This document shows positions 1-9,364 of a DNA stretch of 64,000 nucleotides, piece by piece. Position numbers and translations under genes: made by a program. The DNA lies in NCBI RefSeq assembly GCF_001037495.1, contig NZ_KQ089822.1, positions 2,046,001 through 2,110,000 of the forward strand, written 5' to 3'. Numbering within the stretch: position 1 is the stretch's first letter; each line of letters starts with the position of its first letter. The notes under the pieces were generated by a model. That model worked only from the letters and a program-made list of their open reading frames with translations. It was not told the origin of the DNA and did no database searches. The stretch is from Citrobacter sp. MGH106 (lineage in GTDB: Bacteria; Pseudomonadota; Gammaproteobacteria; Enterobacterales; Enterobacteriaceae).

Positions 1-1886
1 TCACCGATATCGGCGTGCAACTGTGCCCCGCAGACGTTCTCGCGTTGCATAATACGCTGTAACTGCTGAGGCATCTGCAGTCTGTAGCTGGTCGTGACCA
101 GTATGTCGGCAACCTGCCTCAACGTACGGGGTTCCAGGCGAAGACGTCGCGCATTATTCTCATTGCGGCACCATTGACGTACATGGTTGACCCACATTTT
201 ATGCGCCTGATATCCGGTTTCTTTATTCTCATGCTGATGCGATGTGTCCTGCACCTCAGCAAACAGATCGATCTCTTCATTAAATAAGCCACTGACCTGT
301 TCTTCCCGTGGCTGCTGAATGCGTAGCAGGGACTCAAAACTGCGCATTGGCGGCAGCAGACCATCCAACAGCTCGCCATGTTTTGCCGCCTGTGCCTGTA
401 ACTGGCGGATCACTGATTCGCTCGCACCGGATCCCTCATCAGCAACATTCAGCCAGGTGTTCAGGGTTTCGCGAATGCGCTGCTGGTACTGCTCGCGAAG
501 GGAAGTCAATCGGGCCTCGCGCTGGTGCGGTGACGTTGCCTGAGACAACCATTCAACAAGTCGCTGAACACTATGTTTGTCCAGTGCCTGCAACGTGCCC
601 CAGTGTAATCCGGGTTTGCCCATTAATTGTTGAACGGCTTCATCCAGGTTTTGCTGCGTAGTAAAACGTGCGTCCTGGGGAGTAATCGCCCATACCACGC
701 CAGGCAACGCGGCATCATGCAGCGGTTGGGTATCGTTGACCCAACCCAGCAGCGTTCGGGTAATCGCTGGCGTCTGTGAACGCGTAGATACGGCATTGCA
801 GATCACTAAGACATCCGGTTGTAGATGCTGGCGGTAATGTTCCAGCATCCAACCTAATTTTGCACGCCACAACGGATGCGGGTGCGTATCAGGTGCAAGA
901 GGAATATCCAGCAGATCCACATTGCCAAGCACATTGTCTTCAACTGGCAGTACCAGTTCACTCGTTAGCAGGGCCAGGGAGTCCAGCGAGAGGCTGACCG
1001 CATTGAGTAACTGATTATTATCAATGGGATGAACGACCACGTCGCTTTGTGCATCACTTCCGGTTAATGCTACCTGGGTCAGGAAGTTTTCGGCGGGCAA
1101 ACCAAAATGGTCGACCAGCAAGCTTAGCGGCGCGGCTATTTCTTGCGCATGACCGGTTTGCTGCAACGTGTGTGCCAGCGCCAGCCATTGCTGCGTTAGC
1201 TCCGGTTGTTCCCCCCATAGCAACGCCCATGCGTGTGCCCGGGTAGTCAGATCCAGTGCGGGAAGTAGTGTGGCAAAGTGATGCCACAATGCATCGTCAA
1301 TTTGCTGCTGGCTGGAGGGAACACTGTTTCGCCAGAAGCGGCCGATTGCCGCCACATCTTGTGCGGAAACCCCCTGAACTGGATGACGCTGGCGCAGCGT
1401 CTGCCATTTTTCCAGTCGTGCTTCAATGATTGACCTCTCAACCTGGCGGTTGTCGGGTAATGAGCAGAACTGCGCGATAAACAGTTGTACCAGTTCTGCC
1501 TCACTCATCAACCGTAGACGCAGAGGCCATTCGCTATCAATCGGGTTTTCTTTACGCGTAAAACGGATCGCCATATTGGTCGGTGCATGTCCGGGGTTAA
1601 TATGCGTAAAGTAATCAAAACTACGGTCCGGGGCGGTGATGTTGAGTTTGCCATTGTCATTGCTACACAGGGCGGATAACAGATGCGCTTTCGCCGGTTG
1701 AGAATGTCCATATAATCCAACACAACCTTGCGCGGTTAATGCCGCATTCAGCGCAGATTCATTAACTGCCGTCAGCGTTAGCTGAGCCAACAGAGCGTCC
1801 GCTTCATCATCAAGACGTGTCGTACGCTGACGTGTTTCAGTCACCCATTTGATGGCGGCCTGTGCGGTGTTTAACATCTTGCTCAT
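1..1886 (-). CDS. srfC: SrfC, putative virulence effector (partial, 3' end outside window)
   Basis: The reading frame is open from an ATG at 1886 down to base 1, so the C-terminus lies beyond the window. The start overlaps the srfB stop in an ATGA arrangement, which implies translational coupling. About 628 residues are visible. Near residue 57 is a glycine-rich segment, GLYGHSQPAKAHLL, that looks like a degenerate Walker A loop, and a later VDLLDIPLAP stretch could be a Walker B strand, so an inactive or divergent P-loop NTPase fold is possible. SrfC is annotated in Salmonella as a putative virulence effector in the srfABC operon, which I recall as SsrB- and flagellar-regulon-linked. Its biochemical role is unknown. 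Family call is confident from operon context and length; the NTPase reading is inference. Confidence 0.82.
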   Translation of the reverse strand, partial: MSKMLNTAQAAIKWVTETRQRTTRLDDEADALLAQLTLTAVNESALNAALTAQGCVGLYGHSQPAKAHLLSALCSNDNGKLNITAPDRSFDYFTHINPGHAPTNMAIRFTRKENPIDSEWPLRLRLMSEAELVQLFIAQFCSLPDNRQVERSIIEARLEKWQTLRQRHPVQGVSAQDVAAIGRFWRNSVPSSQQQIDDALWHHFATLLPALDLTTRAHAWALLWGEQPELTQQWLALAHTLQQTGHAQEIAAPLSLLVDHFGLPAENFLTQVALTGSDAQSDVVVHPIDNNQLLNAVSLSLDSLALLTSELVLPVEDNVLGNVDLLDIPLAPDTHPHPLWRAKLGWMLEHYRQHLQPDVLVICNAVSTRSQTPAITRTLLGWVNDTQPLHDAALPGVVWAITPQDARFTTQQNLDEAVQQLMGKPGLHWGTLQALDKHSVQRLVEWLSQATSPHQREARLTSLREQYQQRIRETLNTWLNVADEGSGASESVIRQLQAQAAKHGELLDGLLPPMRSFESLLRIQQPREEQVSGLFNEEIDLFAEVQDTSHQHENKETGYQAHKMWVNHVRQWCRNENNARRLRLEPRTLRQVADILVTTSYRLQMPQQLQRIMQRENVCGAQLHADIG

Positions 1887-4864
1887 TTCAGGTACACGCT
1901 CCCGCTATCAATCCAGTAATGGCTGCCGCTATGACGACGGTCTGCCAGCGTATTCAGTTTTAACGTTAAGGCATTGGCGGCAACGGGTGTGCCATCCTGC
2001 AGCCAGGCATCACTCAGAACGAAGAATTCCGGGCCTGTCTCTTTAGTACCGCCGCGTAGTTGTAAGCGCACATTTAAGACGCCATCGCCAGCAATGGTTT
2101 TCGCCAGTTCGGCAGAGTTAATACTGAGCGTATACAGCGGAGTGGCGGGCCAGCGACTGTTAGCCAGTTGACGAAAACCTAACGTCACGTTGCCACGCAG
2201 CGGAAAGTGCAGACGAGTATCCAGTTTTGCCCCTGGCTTATCGAGATCGATATCGTGATACCAGATGTTCTCATCACGCAGCGTATTGACCGTATTATCC
2301 AGTACGCCAAGATAGCGTACGGTAGAGTACGCACCGATATCGGCGGCTTTAAAGTTAAAGCGTGGCAGGCGTAGATCCAGCGCCAGACTACACAGCATTG
2401 CACCAACGGCGGCGGTGGATTTCGGATTGCCAATGCGACCTTGCTGACTGAACGGATACCATTCATGTACACGGTAGTTGTCCATCCAGATCATGCGGTT
2501 AACCGGTACCGGTTGCAGATGACGGATCAGCGCTTGTACGCCTGGCAGGCAGGCGGGTCTGCCGGTGACTAATAAAATATCGCAGCGATAATGTGAAATG
2601 GCTTCGCAGACAGCGTGCAGTGGGGCAGTAAGGGTAAATTGTCCAGCCAGCAATGCCTCCTGGAGCTGCCTGAACTGTACCTGTAACGGGACACTCAGCA
2701 AGTCAAAGACTGGCGAACCCGACGGCAGCGCATGATCAATAGCCTGTTGAATGTAGTTCATCACATTGCGCGTTGGACGTTGAGACAGCAATTCGCCAAA
2801 AGTGGCATGCAGTCCTGCTACCGGATCGTTAATGTCGCTCTGCTCCCAGGCGGAGAGCACAGCATGACCGAGCGGCATAAAGAGCTGTAACGCCGTTTGC
2901 TGGCGTAAAATTGCCTGGGTGTCGATGCGCCCCGAATCGCCAAACAGCGTAGCCAGCAGTGCGGCGGCATCGGTGACGCCCGCCTGCTGTAACCGGGTTT
3001 GCAGAGCAGGTAACACACAGCGCTGAATCACATCCAGCAGCATGTCATCGCCGGCAACCTTGAATCCTTCACGAAACAGCAGGTGCGGCGTAATTTTGAC
3101 ATTCGCGCCAACGCCATCATCAAGCTGATAATGCACGACGGCCATATCCGTTGTGCCTCCGCCAATGTCGATTGATGCGACGCGCAGCGCGCGACCTTTG
3201 ACTTCATCAGGCTCCGGCTGGCGATCCGGACGGGAGAGAGCGTTAAAGAATGATTCGGTGTGCCCGTCATAATGCGAAATGGCTTCGTTATACAACCACA
3301 CCAGTTGTCCGCAGCTGGCTTCATCCCATTCCATCTGGATCTCCGGGACGGGAACCACGCTCTTTTCCTGCTGTTTGCGCGTGGTGAAATCTTCATCCTG
3401 CGGGTGCCAGCCCATCGCTTTCCAGACCAGGGCAATCGCTTCAAACATGCGCAGGCGGAAGATCTCGCGCTCCTGTTTTGGCATCGCAGAGGGCAGGGTG
3501 AGGATCAGCGTGCGCAACTGGCGTGGAGAGGCCGGGAATCCGAGGCGCAGACGTGTTGCCACGCTGTTAATTTGCCCCAGAGCCTGAGCCAGAATCTCGC
3601 ACAACATATGCGTCATCAGCGTACTGCGGCTGTACTGCGGGGAGAAAACTGGCAGCCGGTCATCCTGTGGCAGACTAAACAGCGGTTGTCCGTCATCGTT
3701 CATCAGATTCATTAACGGAAAGGCCGTGGCAAGCGGTTCGCGCTGGGTTTTGCCATTCATCTGACTAAAGCGCCAGTCATGTAAAACGGGCGTTTCATCC
3801 CATAAATAACGGCGTGGGCTGGAGATCCCGCTGCTGCCTTCCGTCCCCAAACGCTGCATTGCCAGTTTTCGGGCTTCATCGCCGACGCGCACGATAGACG
3901 GCCAGATAAAGGCGTCATCACGGCCACTTTCAACGGAAAAGTGCTGCTTACCAAAGCGCGCTTCGGAAAACTCCAGTCGGCTGGTGAACAGCGGATCGTT
4001 AAGAAACTGAGGTTCGCTTAACGAACGGACCTGCAGTTCAGCAGTCTGGCGCAGACCGTCATTGGCATCCCCATGATCTTCAATCAATACACCGCAGGTA
4101 TGGGTATTGCCGATATCTAAAATGAGATCGACAGGAATAGCGGGGGTGCTGAGGGTATGCGTGACCAACTTCACTTCCGGGACAGATAACTGTTCACCTA
4201 ACAGTGCCAGCAAATTCAGCCAGTGCGCCTGATATTCGAAGTTACGCAGCGCCAGTTGGATCTCCTGCTCTGAACGGCTCTCTTCCTGCGTGACATGATG
4301 CAGGAAGGACTCTCGCAACCAGCCGTCAATCCAGGTCTGGTCGAGGAAATCTGCAATTTCGTTATCCTGCCAGGCCAGCGCAAATCGCGTTCCGTTAAGC
4401 AGATCGTTTTCGTTTGGCGTCAATGCGGCTGGTGCGTGTTCGGCAAGCTGACTGTCCAGCGCGATAGTGACGCGGTGGGTGTTGCCTGCGCTGTCTGGCT
4501 GCGCCAGCTTTCGCACTTGTACGCGCGCCCAGTTATCCGGGCCTTCGACAAACGTGCGGGGTGGGTTAAAACGCAGGAACGGCAGGGGTAACCAGACACC
4601 ATCGAGTACGTCCAGCGAATAATGTAACGTCTGGGTACTTTCCGGCTTCACCACCTCAGGTTGTCCGCCGGTGTTACCTGGCAGGGTATAGCGTCCCGTT
4701 GTGAGATCGAAATCCAGCCTCAGCAGTGGGCCGTTTGCCGTTTTGCGAACGAAACGACCGTGGTGAGCGGATTCCTGCGGAGTCAGTCCGAAATCGAGAA
4801 ACTGCACGCCGCTATTAGCGATGAGCGTTACGCTCTGTTTGTAATCACACAGATTGACCAACAT
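1883..4864 (-). CDS. srfB: SrfB, actin/Hsp70-fold ATPase-like virulence-associated protein
   Basis: This is a 993-residue protein of the SrfB family, middle gene of srfABC. I chose the ATG at 4864, which has an AGGTG ribosome-binding-like site upstream; a GTG at 4876 would add four residues. Three motifs resemble actin/Hsp70/FtsA-type ATPases: a phosphate-1-like LDIGNTHTCGVLIED near residue 250, a phosphate-2-like SIDIGGGTTDMAVV near 570, and an adenosine-like LLVTGRPACLPGVQ near 790. No signal peptide or membrane segment is evident, so it is probably cytoplasmic. In the family it is labelled a virulence factor with no known activity. The motifs suggest an ATP-dependent scaffold or chaperone acting with SrfA and SrfC, which is inference. 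Confidence 0.9.
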   Translation of the reverse strand: MLVNLCDYKQSVTLIANSGVQFLDFGLTPQESAHHGRFVRKTANGPLLRLDFDLTTGRYTLPGNTGGQPEVVKPESTQTLHYSLDVLDGVWLPLPFLRFNPPRTFVEGPDNWARVQVRKLAQPDSAGNTHRVTIALDSQLAEHAPAALTPNENDLLNGTRFALAWQDNEIADFLDQTWIDGWLRESFLHHVTQEESRSEQEIQLALRNFEYQAHWLNLLALLGEQLSVPEVKLVTHTLSTPAIPVDLILDIGNTHTCGVLIEDHGDANDGLRQTAELQVRSLSEPQFLNDPLFTSRLEFSEARFGKQHFSVESGRDDAFIWPSIVRVGDEARKLAMQRLGTEGSSGISSPRRYLWDETPVLHDWRFSQMNGKTQREPLATAFPLMNLMNDDGQPLFSLPQDDRLPVFSPQYSRSTLMTHMLCEILAQALGQINSVATRLRLGFPASPRQLRTLILTLPSAMPKQEREIFRLRMFEAIALVWKAMGWHPQDEDFTTRKQQEKSVVPVPEIQMEWDEASCGQLVWLYNEAISHYDGHTESFFNALSRPDRQPEPDEVKGRALRVASIDIGGGTTDMAVVHYQLDDGVGANVKITPHLLFREGFKVAGDDMLLDVIQRCVLPALQTRLQQAGVTDAAALLATLFGDSGRIDTQAILRQQTALQLFMPLGHAVLSAWEQSDINDPVAGLHATFGELLSQRPTRNVMNYIQQAIDHALPSGSPVFDLLSVPLQVQFRQLQEALLAGQFTLTAPLHAVCEAISHYRCDILLVTGRPACLPGVQALIRHLQPVPVNRMIWMDNYRVHEWYPFSQQGRIGNPKSTAAVGAMLCSLALDLRLPRFNFKAADIGAYSTVRYLGVLDNTVNTLRDENIWYHDIDLDKPGAKLDTRLHFPLRGNVTLGFRQLANSRWPATPLYTLSINSAELAKTIAGDGVLNVRLQLRGGTKETGPEFFVLSDAWLQDGTPVAANALTLKLNTLADRRHSGSHYWIDSGSVYLK

Positions 4865-4868
4865 AAAA

Positions 4869-6188
4869 TCAGGCACCTATTTTTTTGATAGTCAGTGGGA
4901 TCTCAGCGTGATCGTCATAACGCGCGGTACAGGCCGCAACATCGTTGGTTCCCGCTTTACAGGTGATTTCAGGCATCGGATAACGCGAGCCGTCAGTGCA
5001 TCGTGCATTCCCGCGACTCTTAATCATTAATTCGCCCGACTGGTGCAGGCCAGAGAAAATCTCTGCACGACACACAATATTGTCGCCATGGACAACCCGT
5101 GCAGTGCCTTTATTAGTCTGGATCTGATAACGCAGTGATGGCGCTTTGCCGCTGACCGGATCTTTAACATCGACCATCACGCGCCAGTTTCCGTTGAGGA
5201 AACGTGTGGTACCCGCTTTCATCTGGTTGGCGTCCATGACCAACGCATCTTTCGGGATGGCGGCAATAACAACGGGACCGTCAACGGGCTTTTCTTTTTT
5301 GGCTGCTGGAGTGACTTCCGCCCGATGCAACGGCAACACCGATCTCAGTTCTGGCAGCGGTTTACTGTCAACTCTTGCGACTTCAATAGGTGTCTCTACA
5401 GCCGCTACAATTGGTGCTGGAGCTTGTTGCTTCCACAACAGTGGAGCGGCTATGGCAGCGACAATCACCGCAGCAACGGGAAGGCTCCACAACGGCAGAC
5501 GGCGTGTCGACTTACTCTGTATTTGTGCAGTTGGCGGTGTAACCTTGGGTTCGCTAATGATGACCGGAGCTTGCGGTTCTGGTTCGGCGGGTTCAGGCAA
5601 TTCAACGACCGGCGTCAGCAACGGTGCATCGGCCTCGGCAAAGGTGATTTCCTGCGTGACATCTTCTTCAGCCCCTGGCTCCGGGGCAGGCACGACCGGG
5701 GGAACATCGCTGACTCGCAGGCAATCGAGCACATCATCACGGGTATTTTCGTTTAGATTGACGAAGCCCCAGAACGTAATGACAGGCTTACCATCAACCA
5801 GAAAAACGTGGTTCTCTCCCGGAAATTGAATCGCTTTTTCGAGCAGTGAACCAAACAGTTGCAGTGCGGTTTTACCCGATTGCAGGCTTTTGCGACTCAG
5901 GGCCGCCGCATTTTCCAGGGTGCTTCCCAGATAACGCATTGCCCGCAAACGTGTGTCTTCATCCGCGGCTTTCCACGCGACAGCTTTTCCCTCGATCGGG
6001 GAATACCAGTCAACCCGATCGCCGTTATCGTTAATTTGTGGAATTGCCAGACAATCCGCCATCGCCTGCTGTTTACGCAAACGAAGCGTTTCACGAATTT
6101 GCAATGCTGAATCAAAAACGGCCTGACCGCCGCCGCCCACGGCCTGATAGTCATCCAAATTGCCGCTGCGCAAGAGAGTTTTTGCCAC
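4869..6188 (-). CDS. srfA: SrfA, single-pass membrane protein of the srfABC operon
   Basis: The protein has 439 residues and is the first gene of srfABC, starting at ATG 6188 behind an AAGGGA site. Residues 1-160 are a soluble domain, 161-225 a proline- and glutamate-rich linker, and about 232-251 one hydrophobic membrane helix (LPLWSLPVAAVIVAAIAAPLL). The C-terminal domain contains several cysteines (NIVCRAEIF, ARCTDGSRY, ITCKAGTNDVAACTARY), compatible with disulfides in the periplasm. This gives a bitopic layout with the N-terminus inside. The stop lies just before the srfB start, so the two are co-expressed. The molecular function of the family is not known. It may anchor the ATPase-like SrfB and SrfC to the inner membrane, which is inference. 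Confidence 0.85.
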   Translation of the reverse strand: MAKTLLRSGNLDDYQAVGGGGQAVFDSALQIRETLRLRKQQAMADCLAIPQINDNGDRVDWYSPIEGKAVAWKAADEDTRLRAMRYLGSTLENAAALSRKSLQSGKTALQLFGSLLEKAIQFPGENHVFLVDGKPVITFWGFVNLNENTRDDVLDCLRVSDVPPVVPAPEPGAEEDVTQEITFAEADAPLLTPVVELPEPAEPEPQAPVIISEPKVTPPTAQIQSKSTRRLPLWSLPVAAVIVAAIAAPLLWKQQAPAPIVAAVETPIEVARVDSKPLPELRSVLPLHRAEVTPAAKKEKPVDGPVVIAAIPKDALVMDANQMKAGTTRFLNGNWRVMVDVKDPVSGKAPSLRYQIQTNKGTARVVHGDNIVCRAEIFSGLHQSGELMIKSRGNARCTDGSRYPMPEITCKAGTNDVAACTARYDDHAEIPLTIKKIGA

Positions 6189-6470
6189 GTTGTTATCCCT
6201 TAGACTTCTTCACACATCTACTTTACGGGTTATGAAAACAAGCAAACGTCAGAAGAGAGGCAAAAAGGGGCGAATTTTCATGGCATAGAGTATTGGGAAA
6301 AATCTTGACGTCCTGAAAAAGACTTAACGGAAATTATTCCACCTGTGCTGTCGAATTAATCAGCGAAATACACCGGATTAGAATAACCTGATAGTGATTT
6401 GTTATTAGTCAGTTTTTGTCAGCTATGCTCTGATAATCGTGTTAATAATAAAATAAGAAGGCTTATAACC
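6189..6470. promoter_or_regulatory. Divergent promoter region between srfA and the DppA-like gene
   Basis: This 282-bp AT-rich gap lies between divergent genes and must carry both promoters. I cannot fix either promoter with confidence. The plus-strand gene has a clear AAGAAGG ribosome-binding site, ending about 9 bases before the ATG at 6471. No small gene is convincing here; an in-frame ATG at 6399 has no ribosome-binding site and would place a non-secretory extension before a good signal peptide. Confidence 0.45.
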
Positions 6471-8069
6471 ATGACTGCAAGGAAAACGTTGCTCGCGCTG
6501 GCACTCAGTGCAGTATTACCAACCGGCGCTGCATTCGCGGCCAGTACTGACACCATTATTTACTGCTCTGAAGCGTCGCCGGAATCATTTAACCCGCAAA
6601 TCGCCAGTTCCGGTCCATCGTTTGTGGCCAGTTCGCAGGTGCTGTACAACCGGCTCATCAATTTTGATCCGGTAAAAAATACCCCTGTACCGTCGCTGGC
6701 AACCGACTGGACAATTTCACCGGACGGTAAAACGTACACCTTTACCCTGCGTCAGGGCGTAAAATTCAATAGCAATAAATTCTTTAAACCCACCCGCGAT
6801 TTCAATGCTGATGATGTTGTTTTTTCTGTGTTACGTCAGAAAGATGCCGATCATCCGTACCACAAAGTATCGCAGGGCAACTATGAGTACTTCAACGATG
6901 TCGGGCTGGACAAGTTGATCAAAGAAGTGAAGAAGGTCGATGATTACCATGTCCAGTTTGTGCTGAATGAACCAAACGCGGCATTTCTGGCCGACTGGGG
7001 GATGGACTTCGCATCCATTCTTTCCGCTGAATATGCGGATGCAATGCTGAAAAAAGGCACCCCGGAAAACGTCGATAACTGGCCGATTGGTACCGGACCT
7101 TACGTGCTGCAACAGTACAAGCAGGATTCACAAATCCGCTATCTGGCTAACCCGAACTACTGGGATGGCGAGGTGCCGACGAAGCATCTGATCTTCTCGA
7201 TTACGCCAAACGTACAGACGCGACTGGCAAAACTGCAAACCAACGAATGCCAGATTATCCCCGCGCCTGCGCCAGTGCAGTTTGAGGAAATTAAGAAAAA
7301 TAGCGACCTGACACTGCATTCTGTCGATGCGCTGAACGTCGGTTATCTGGCGTTTAACACCGAGAAAAAACCGTTTGATAACGTGCTGGTTCGTCAGGCG
7401 CTGAACTACGCTACCGATAAAAAAGCGATTATCAATGCCGTCTTTTTAGGTTCAGGCTCGGTGGCAAAATCACCAATCCCACCGAATATGATGGGCTTCA
7501 ATAAAGATTTGAAAGATTATGATTACGACCCGCAGAAAGCGAAAGCGTTGCTGAAGCAGGCGGGGCTGGAGAGCGGTTTTGAGGCGACGCTGTGGTCAAT
7601 GCCGGTTCAACGTCCGTACAACCCGAATTCCCGTCGTATCGCCGAGATGATCCAAAGCGACTGGGCGAAAGTCGGCGTAAAGGCGAAAATCGTTTCTTAC
7701 GAGTGGGGAGAATACCTGTCTGGAATGCGCAAGGGTGAGCATGACACCGCGCTGTTTGGCTGGATGTCTGACAACGGGGATCCTGATAACTTTGCCGATG
7801 TACTGTTGGGTTGCAACAGTATTAAAACTGGATCAAACGCCGCGCGCTGGTGTGATAAAGAGTATAATTCCCTGGTTCAAAAGGCGAAACTGGTGAGCAA
7901 ACCGGAAGATCGCGCCGCGCTTTACCAGCAATCGCAAGAGATATTCTACCAGCAGGCACCATGGATAGCGCTGGCAAACGGTAAGACGTTTTATGCTACG
8001 CGCAGCAATGTCAGCGGATACAGCGTGAGTCTGATGGGCAGTGATTTTTCAAAAGCAAAACTAAATTAA
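6471..8069 (+). CDS. Periplasmic dipeptide-binding protein, DppA paralogue
   Basis: This 532-residue protein is a family 5 extracellular solute-binding protein that closely resembles E. coli DppA over its whole length, sharing blocks such as SILSAEYADAM, MPVQRPYNPN, YEWGEYLSGM and GDNGDPDNF. Residues 1-23 form a signal peptide (MTARKTLLALALSAVLPTGAAFA) cleaved before ASTDT, so it is periplasmic. The family delivers di- or oligopeptides, and sometimes haem, to an inner-membrane permease. No permease or ATPase genes follow; ydcY is next, 17 bp downstream. It probably docks on a transporter encoded elsewhere, such as DppBCDF. The start at 6471 was chosen for its ribosome-binding site and signal peptide. 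Substrate is unknown. Confidence 0.88.
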   Translation: MTARKTLLALALSAVLPTGAAFAASTDTIIYCSEASPESFNPQIASSGPSFVASSQVLYNRLINFDPVKNTPVPSLATDWTISPDGKTYTFTLRQGVKFNSNKFFKPTRDFNADDVVFSVLRQKDADHPYHKVSQGNYEYFNDVGLDKLIKEVKKVDDYHVQFVLNEPNAAFLADWGMDFASILSAEYADAMLKKGTPENVDNWPIGTGPYVLQQYKQDSQIRYLANPNYWDGEVPTKHLIFSITPNVQTRLAKLQTNECQIIPAPAPVQFEEIKKNSDLTLHSVDALNVGYLAFNTEKKPFDNVLVRQALNYATDKKAIINAVFLGSGSVAKSPIPPNMMGFNKDLKDYDYDPQKAKALLKQAGLESGFEATLWSMPVQRPYNPNSRRIAEMIQSDWAKVGVKAKIVSYEWGEYLSGMRKGEHDTALFGWMSDNGDPDNFADVLLGCNSIKTGSNAARWCDKEYNSLVQKAKLVSKPEDRAALYQQSQEIFYQQAPWIALANGKTFYATRSNVSGYSVSLMGSDFSKAKLN

Positions 8070-8086
8070 TGTGTTAAGGAGAAAGT

Positions 8087-8320
8087 ATGTCGCACCTGGA
8101 TGAGGTCAGCGCACGTGTCGACGCCGCCATTGGAGAGAGCGTTATTACGCATATGAATGAACTGCTGATTGCGCTCAGCGATGATGCAGAGCTAAGCCGG
8201 GAAGAGCGTTACACCCAGCAGCAGCGTTTGCGAACGGCTATCGCGCACCATGGGCGTCAATATAAAGAGGATATGGAAGTTCGTCGTGAACAACTGACCA
8301 AAGGCGGTACTATCCTTTGA
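8087..8320 (+). CDS. ydcY: YdcY, small conserved protein (DUF2526)
   Basis: This 77-residue acidic, mostly helical protein is nearly identical to E. coli YdcY (MSHLDEVSARVDAAIGE start, EQLTKGGTIL end). It has no signal peptide or membrane segment. It follows the DppA-like gene by 17 bp with a good AAGGAGA ribosome-binding site, so the two may be cotranscribed. In E. coli it follows ydcX at the end of the ydcSTUVW region, and the neighbours ydcZ and mnaT are conserved here. Function is not known. Confidence 0.9.
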   Translation: MSHLDEVSARVDAAIGESVITHMNELLIALSDDAELSREERYTQQQRLRTAIAHHGRQYKEDMEVRREQLTKGGTIL

Positions 8321-8378
8321 CACCCTGACGAACAGGGTGGTTCCGGCCTGCATTTTCGTGTTATTTGTAGGCCGGAAC
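8321..8378. terminator. Hairpins between convergent ydcY and ydcZ
   Basis: Two consecutive hairpins lie between the convergent genes. The first has arms CACCCTG (8321-8327) and CAGGGTG (8333-8339). The second has 10-bp arms GTTCCGGCCT (8340-8349) and AGGCCGGAAC (8369-8378) and is REP-like in sequence. There is no long T-tract, so they are more likely 3'-end-stabilising or Rho-assisted structures than textbook intrinsic terminators. Confidence 0.55.
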
Positions 8379-8398
8379 AGCGTAGTGCCATCCGGCAG

Positions 8399-8848
8399 TT
8401 AAAACGAACGTCTCGCCACTAACCAGGCGCCAACTACCAGCATCACCGCACCACAAACCGGCCCCACCAGCGCACGTAGCGGTACGCCGTGGCTGCGCAG
8501 TATATCCAGTACCAGACCGCCTATCAGCTGGCTGGCAACCAGTACCGCAATGGTGGTGGCTGCGCCCACGTTCTGGTATCCGCTAATACTGGCGAAGACA
8601 AAAAACGACCCCAGCAATCCGGGAATTAACGTCCACCAGCGCACACTGGAGGCCAGCTCGCCAAATCCGGCCACACCTTGTTTAAACCACAGAATGCTGA
8701 CAAACAGCACGATCCCCACCAGCGAGTTGAGCAACATGGCGATAAGGATTGTCGATGAGGTCTGAGTTATACGCACCATTAAGGTGTTTTGCACCACCAG
8801 ACCGATGCCTGCAGCAATCAGAAAGGAGAGTGTCAGCGTCTGGTTCAT
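8399..8848 (-). CDS. ydcZ: YdcZ, DMT-superfamily inner-membrane protein (DUF606)
   Basis: The protein has 149 residues with about five hydrophobic helices and matches the EamA-related YdcZ/DUF606 family in length. Such half-size DMT proteins are thought to be small exporters that work as dimers; no substrate is established. Its ATG overlaps the end of mnaT by 4 bp, so the two genes are translationally coupled. This arrangement is the same as in E. coli. MnaT acetylates toxic methionine derivatives, and YdcZ might export an acetylated product, but that is only inference from linkage. Confidence 0.88.
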   Translation of the reverse strand: MNQTLTLSFLIAAGIGLVVQNTLMVRITQTSSTILIAMLLNSLVGIVLFVSILWFKQGVAGFGELASSVRWWTLIPGLLGSFFVFASISGYQNVGAATTIAVLVASQLIGGLVLDILRSHGVPLRALVGPVCGAVMLVVGAWLVARRSF

Positions 8849-9363
8849 TCGCGCACATCCGGTTCGCTACGATCGTCCAGTTGTAGTTGCATAAAAGTCA
8901 AATCCAGCCAGCGACCAAATTTGGTTCCGACCTGCGGCATTTGCGCGGTCAGCTTAAAACCTAGCGTGCTGTGCAGGTGCAGAGATGCCTCGTTCTGTGA
9001 CTCAATTCCCGCCACCATCACGTGTTTGCCACATGCGCGGGCTTCATCAATTAACCTGCTGAGTAGCGCCCGTCCCAGACCCTTTCCCTGATGATCCGGA
9101 TGCACATACACCGAGTGTTCGACGGTATGGCGGAATCCGTCAAAATTACGCCAGTCGCCAAAGGAGGCATACCCCGTGACCACGCCATTCTCTTCACTCA
9201 CCAGCACTGGATATCCCATCAACTGTCGGGCTTCGTACCATGAGATCCGGTTTTCGGCATCGACCGTCTGATCGTTCCAGATAGCTGCCGTATGGAGTAC
9301 TGCGTGATTATAGATTTCTGCAATGGCCGTGCAGTCTTCTTTGCTGGCGAATCGAATTGACAT
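8845..9363 (-). CDS. mnaT: L-amino acid N-acyltransferase MnaT (GNAT family)
   Basis: This 172-residue GNAT acetyltransferase is closely similar to E. coli MnaT (YncA), which uses acetyl-CoA to acetylate the alpha-amino group of methionine, methionine sulfone and methionine sulfoximine. The acetyl-CoA-binding loop is visible as DHQGKGLGRALLSRLI, around residues 90-105, and the C-terminal half keeps the family signature NEASLHLHSTLGF. It is cytoplasmic. It is divergent from the XRE-cupin gene, only 37 bp away, and coupled to ydcZ downstream. That regulator may control it, since the -35 element of the regulator promoter abuts the mnaT start codon. Confidence 0.92.
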   Translation of the reverse strand: MSIRFASKEDCTAIAEIYNHAVLHTAAIWNDQTVDAENRISWYEARQLMGYPVLVSEENGVVTGYASFGDWRNFDGFRHTVEHSVYVHPDHQGKGLGRALLSRLIDEARACGKHVMVAGIESQNEASLHLHSTLGFKLTAQMPQVGTKFGRWLDLTFMQLQLDDRSEPDVRE

Positions 9364-9364
9364 G

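Noticed and set aside
5146-5829. 227-codon plus-strand ORF
   Set aside because: It is antisense to srfA over its Pro/Ala-rich linker and has a repetitive Ser/Gly/Thr composition typical of a shadow frame.
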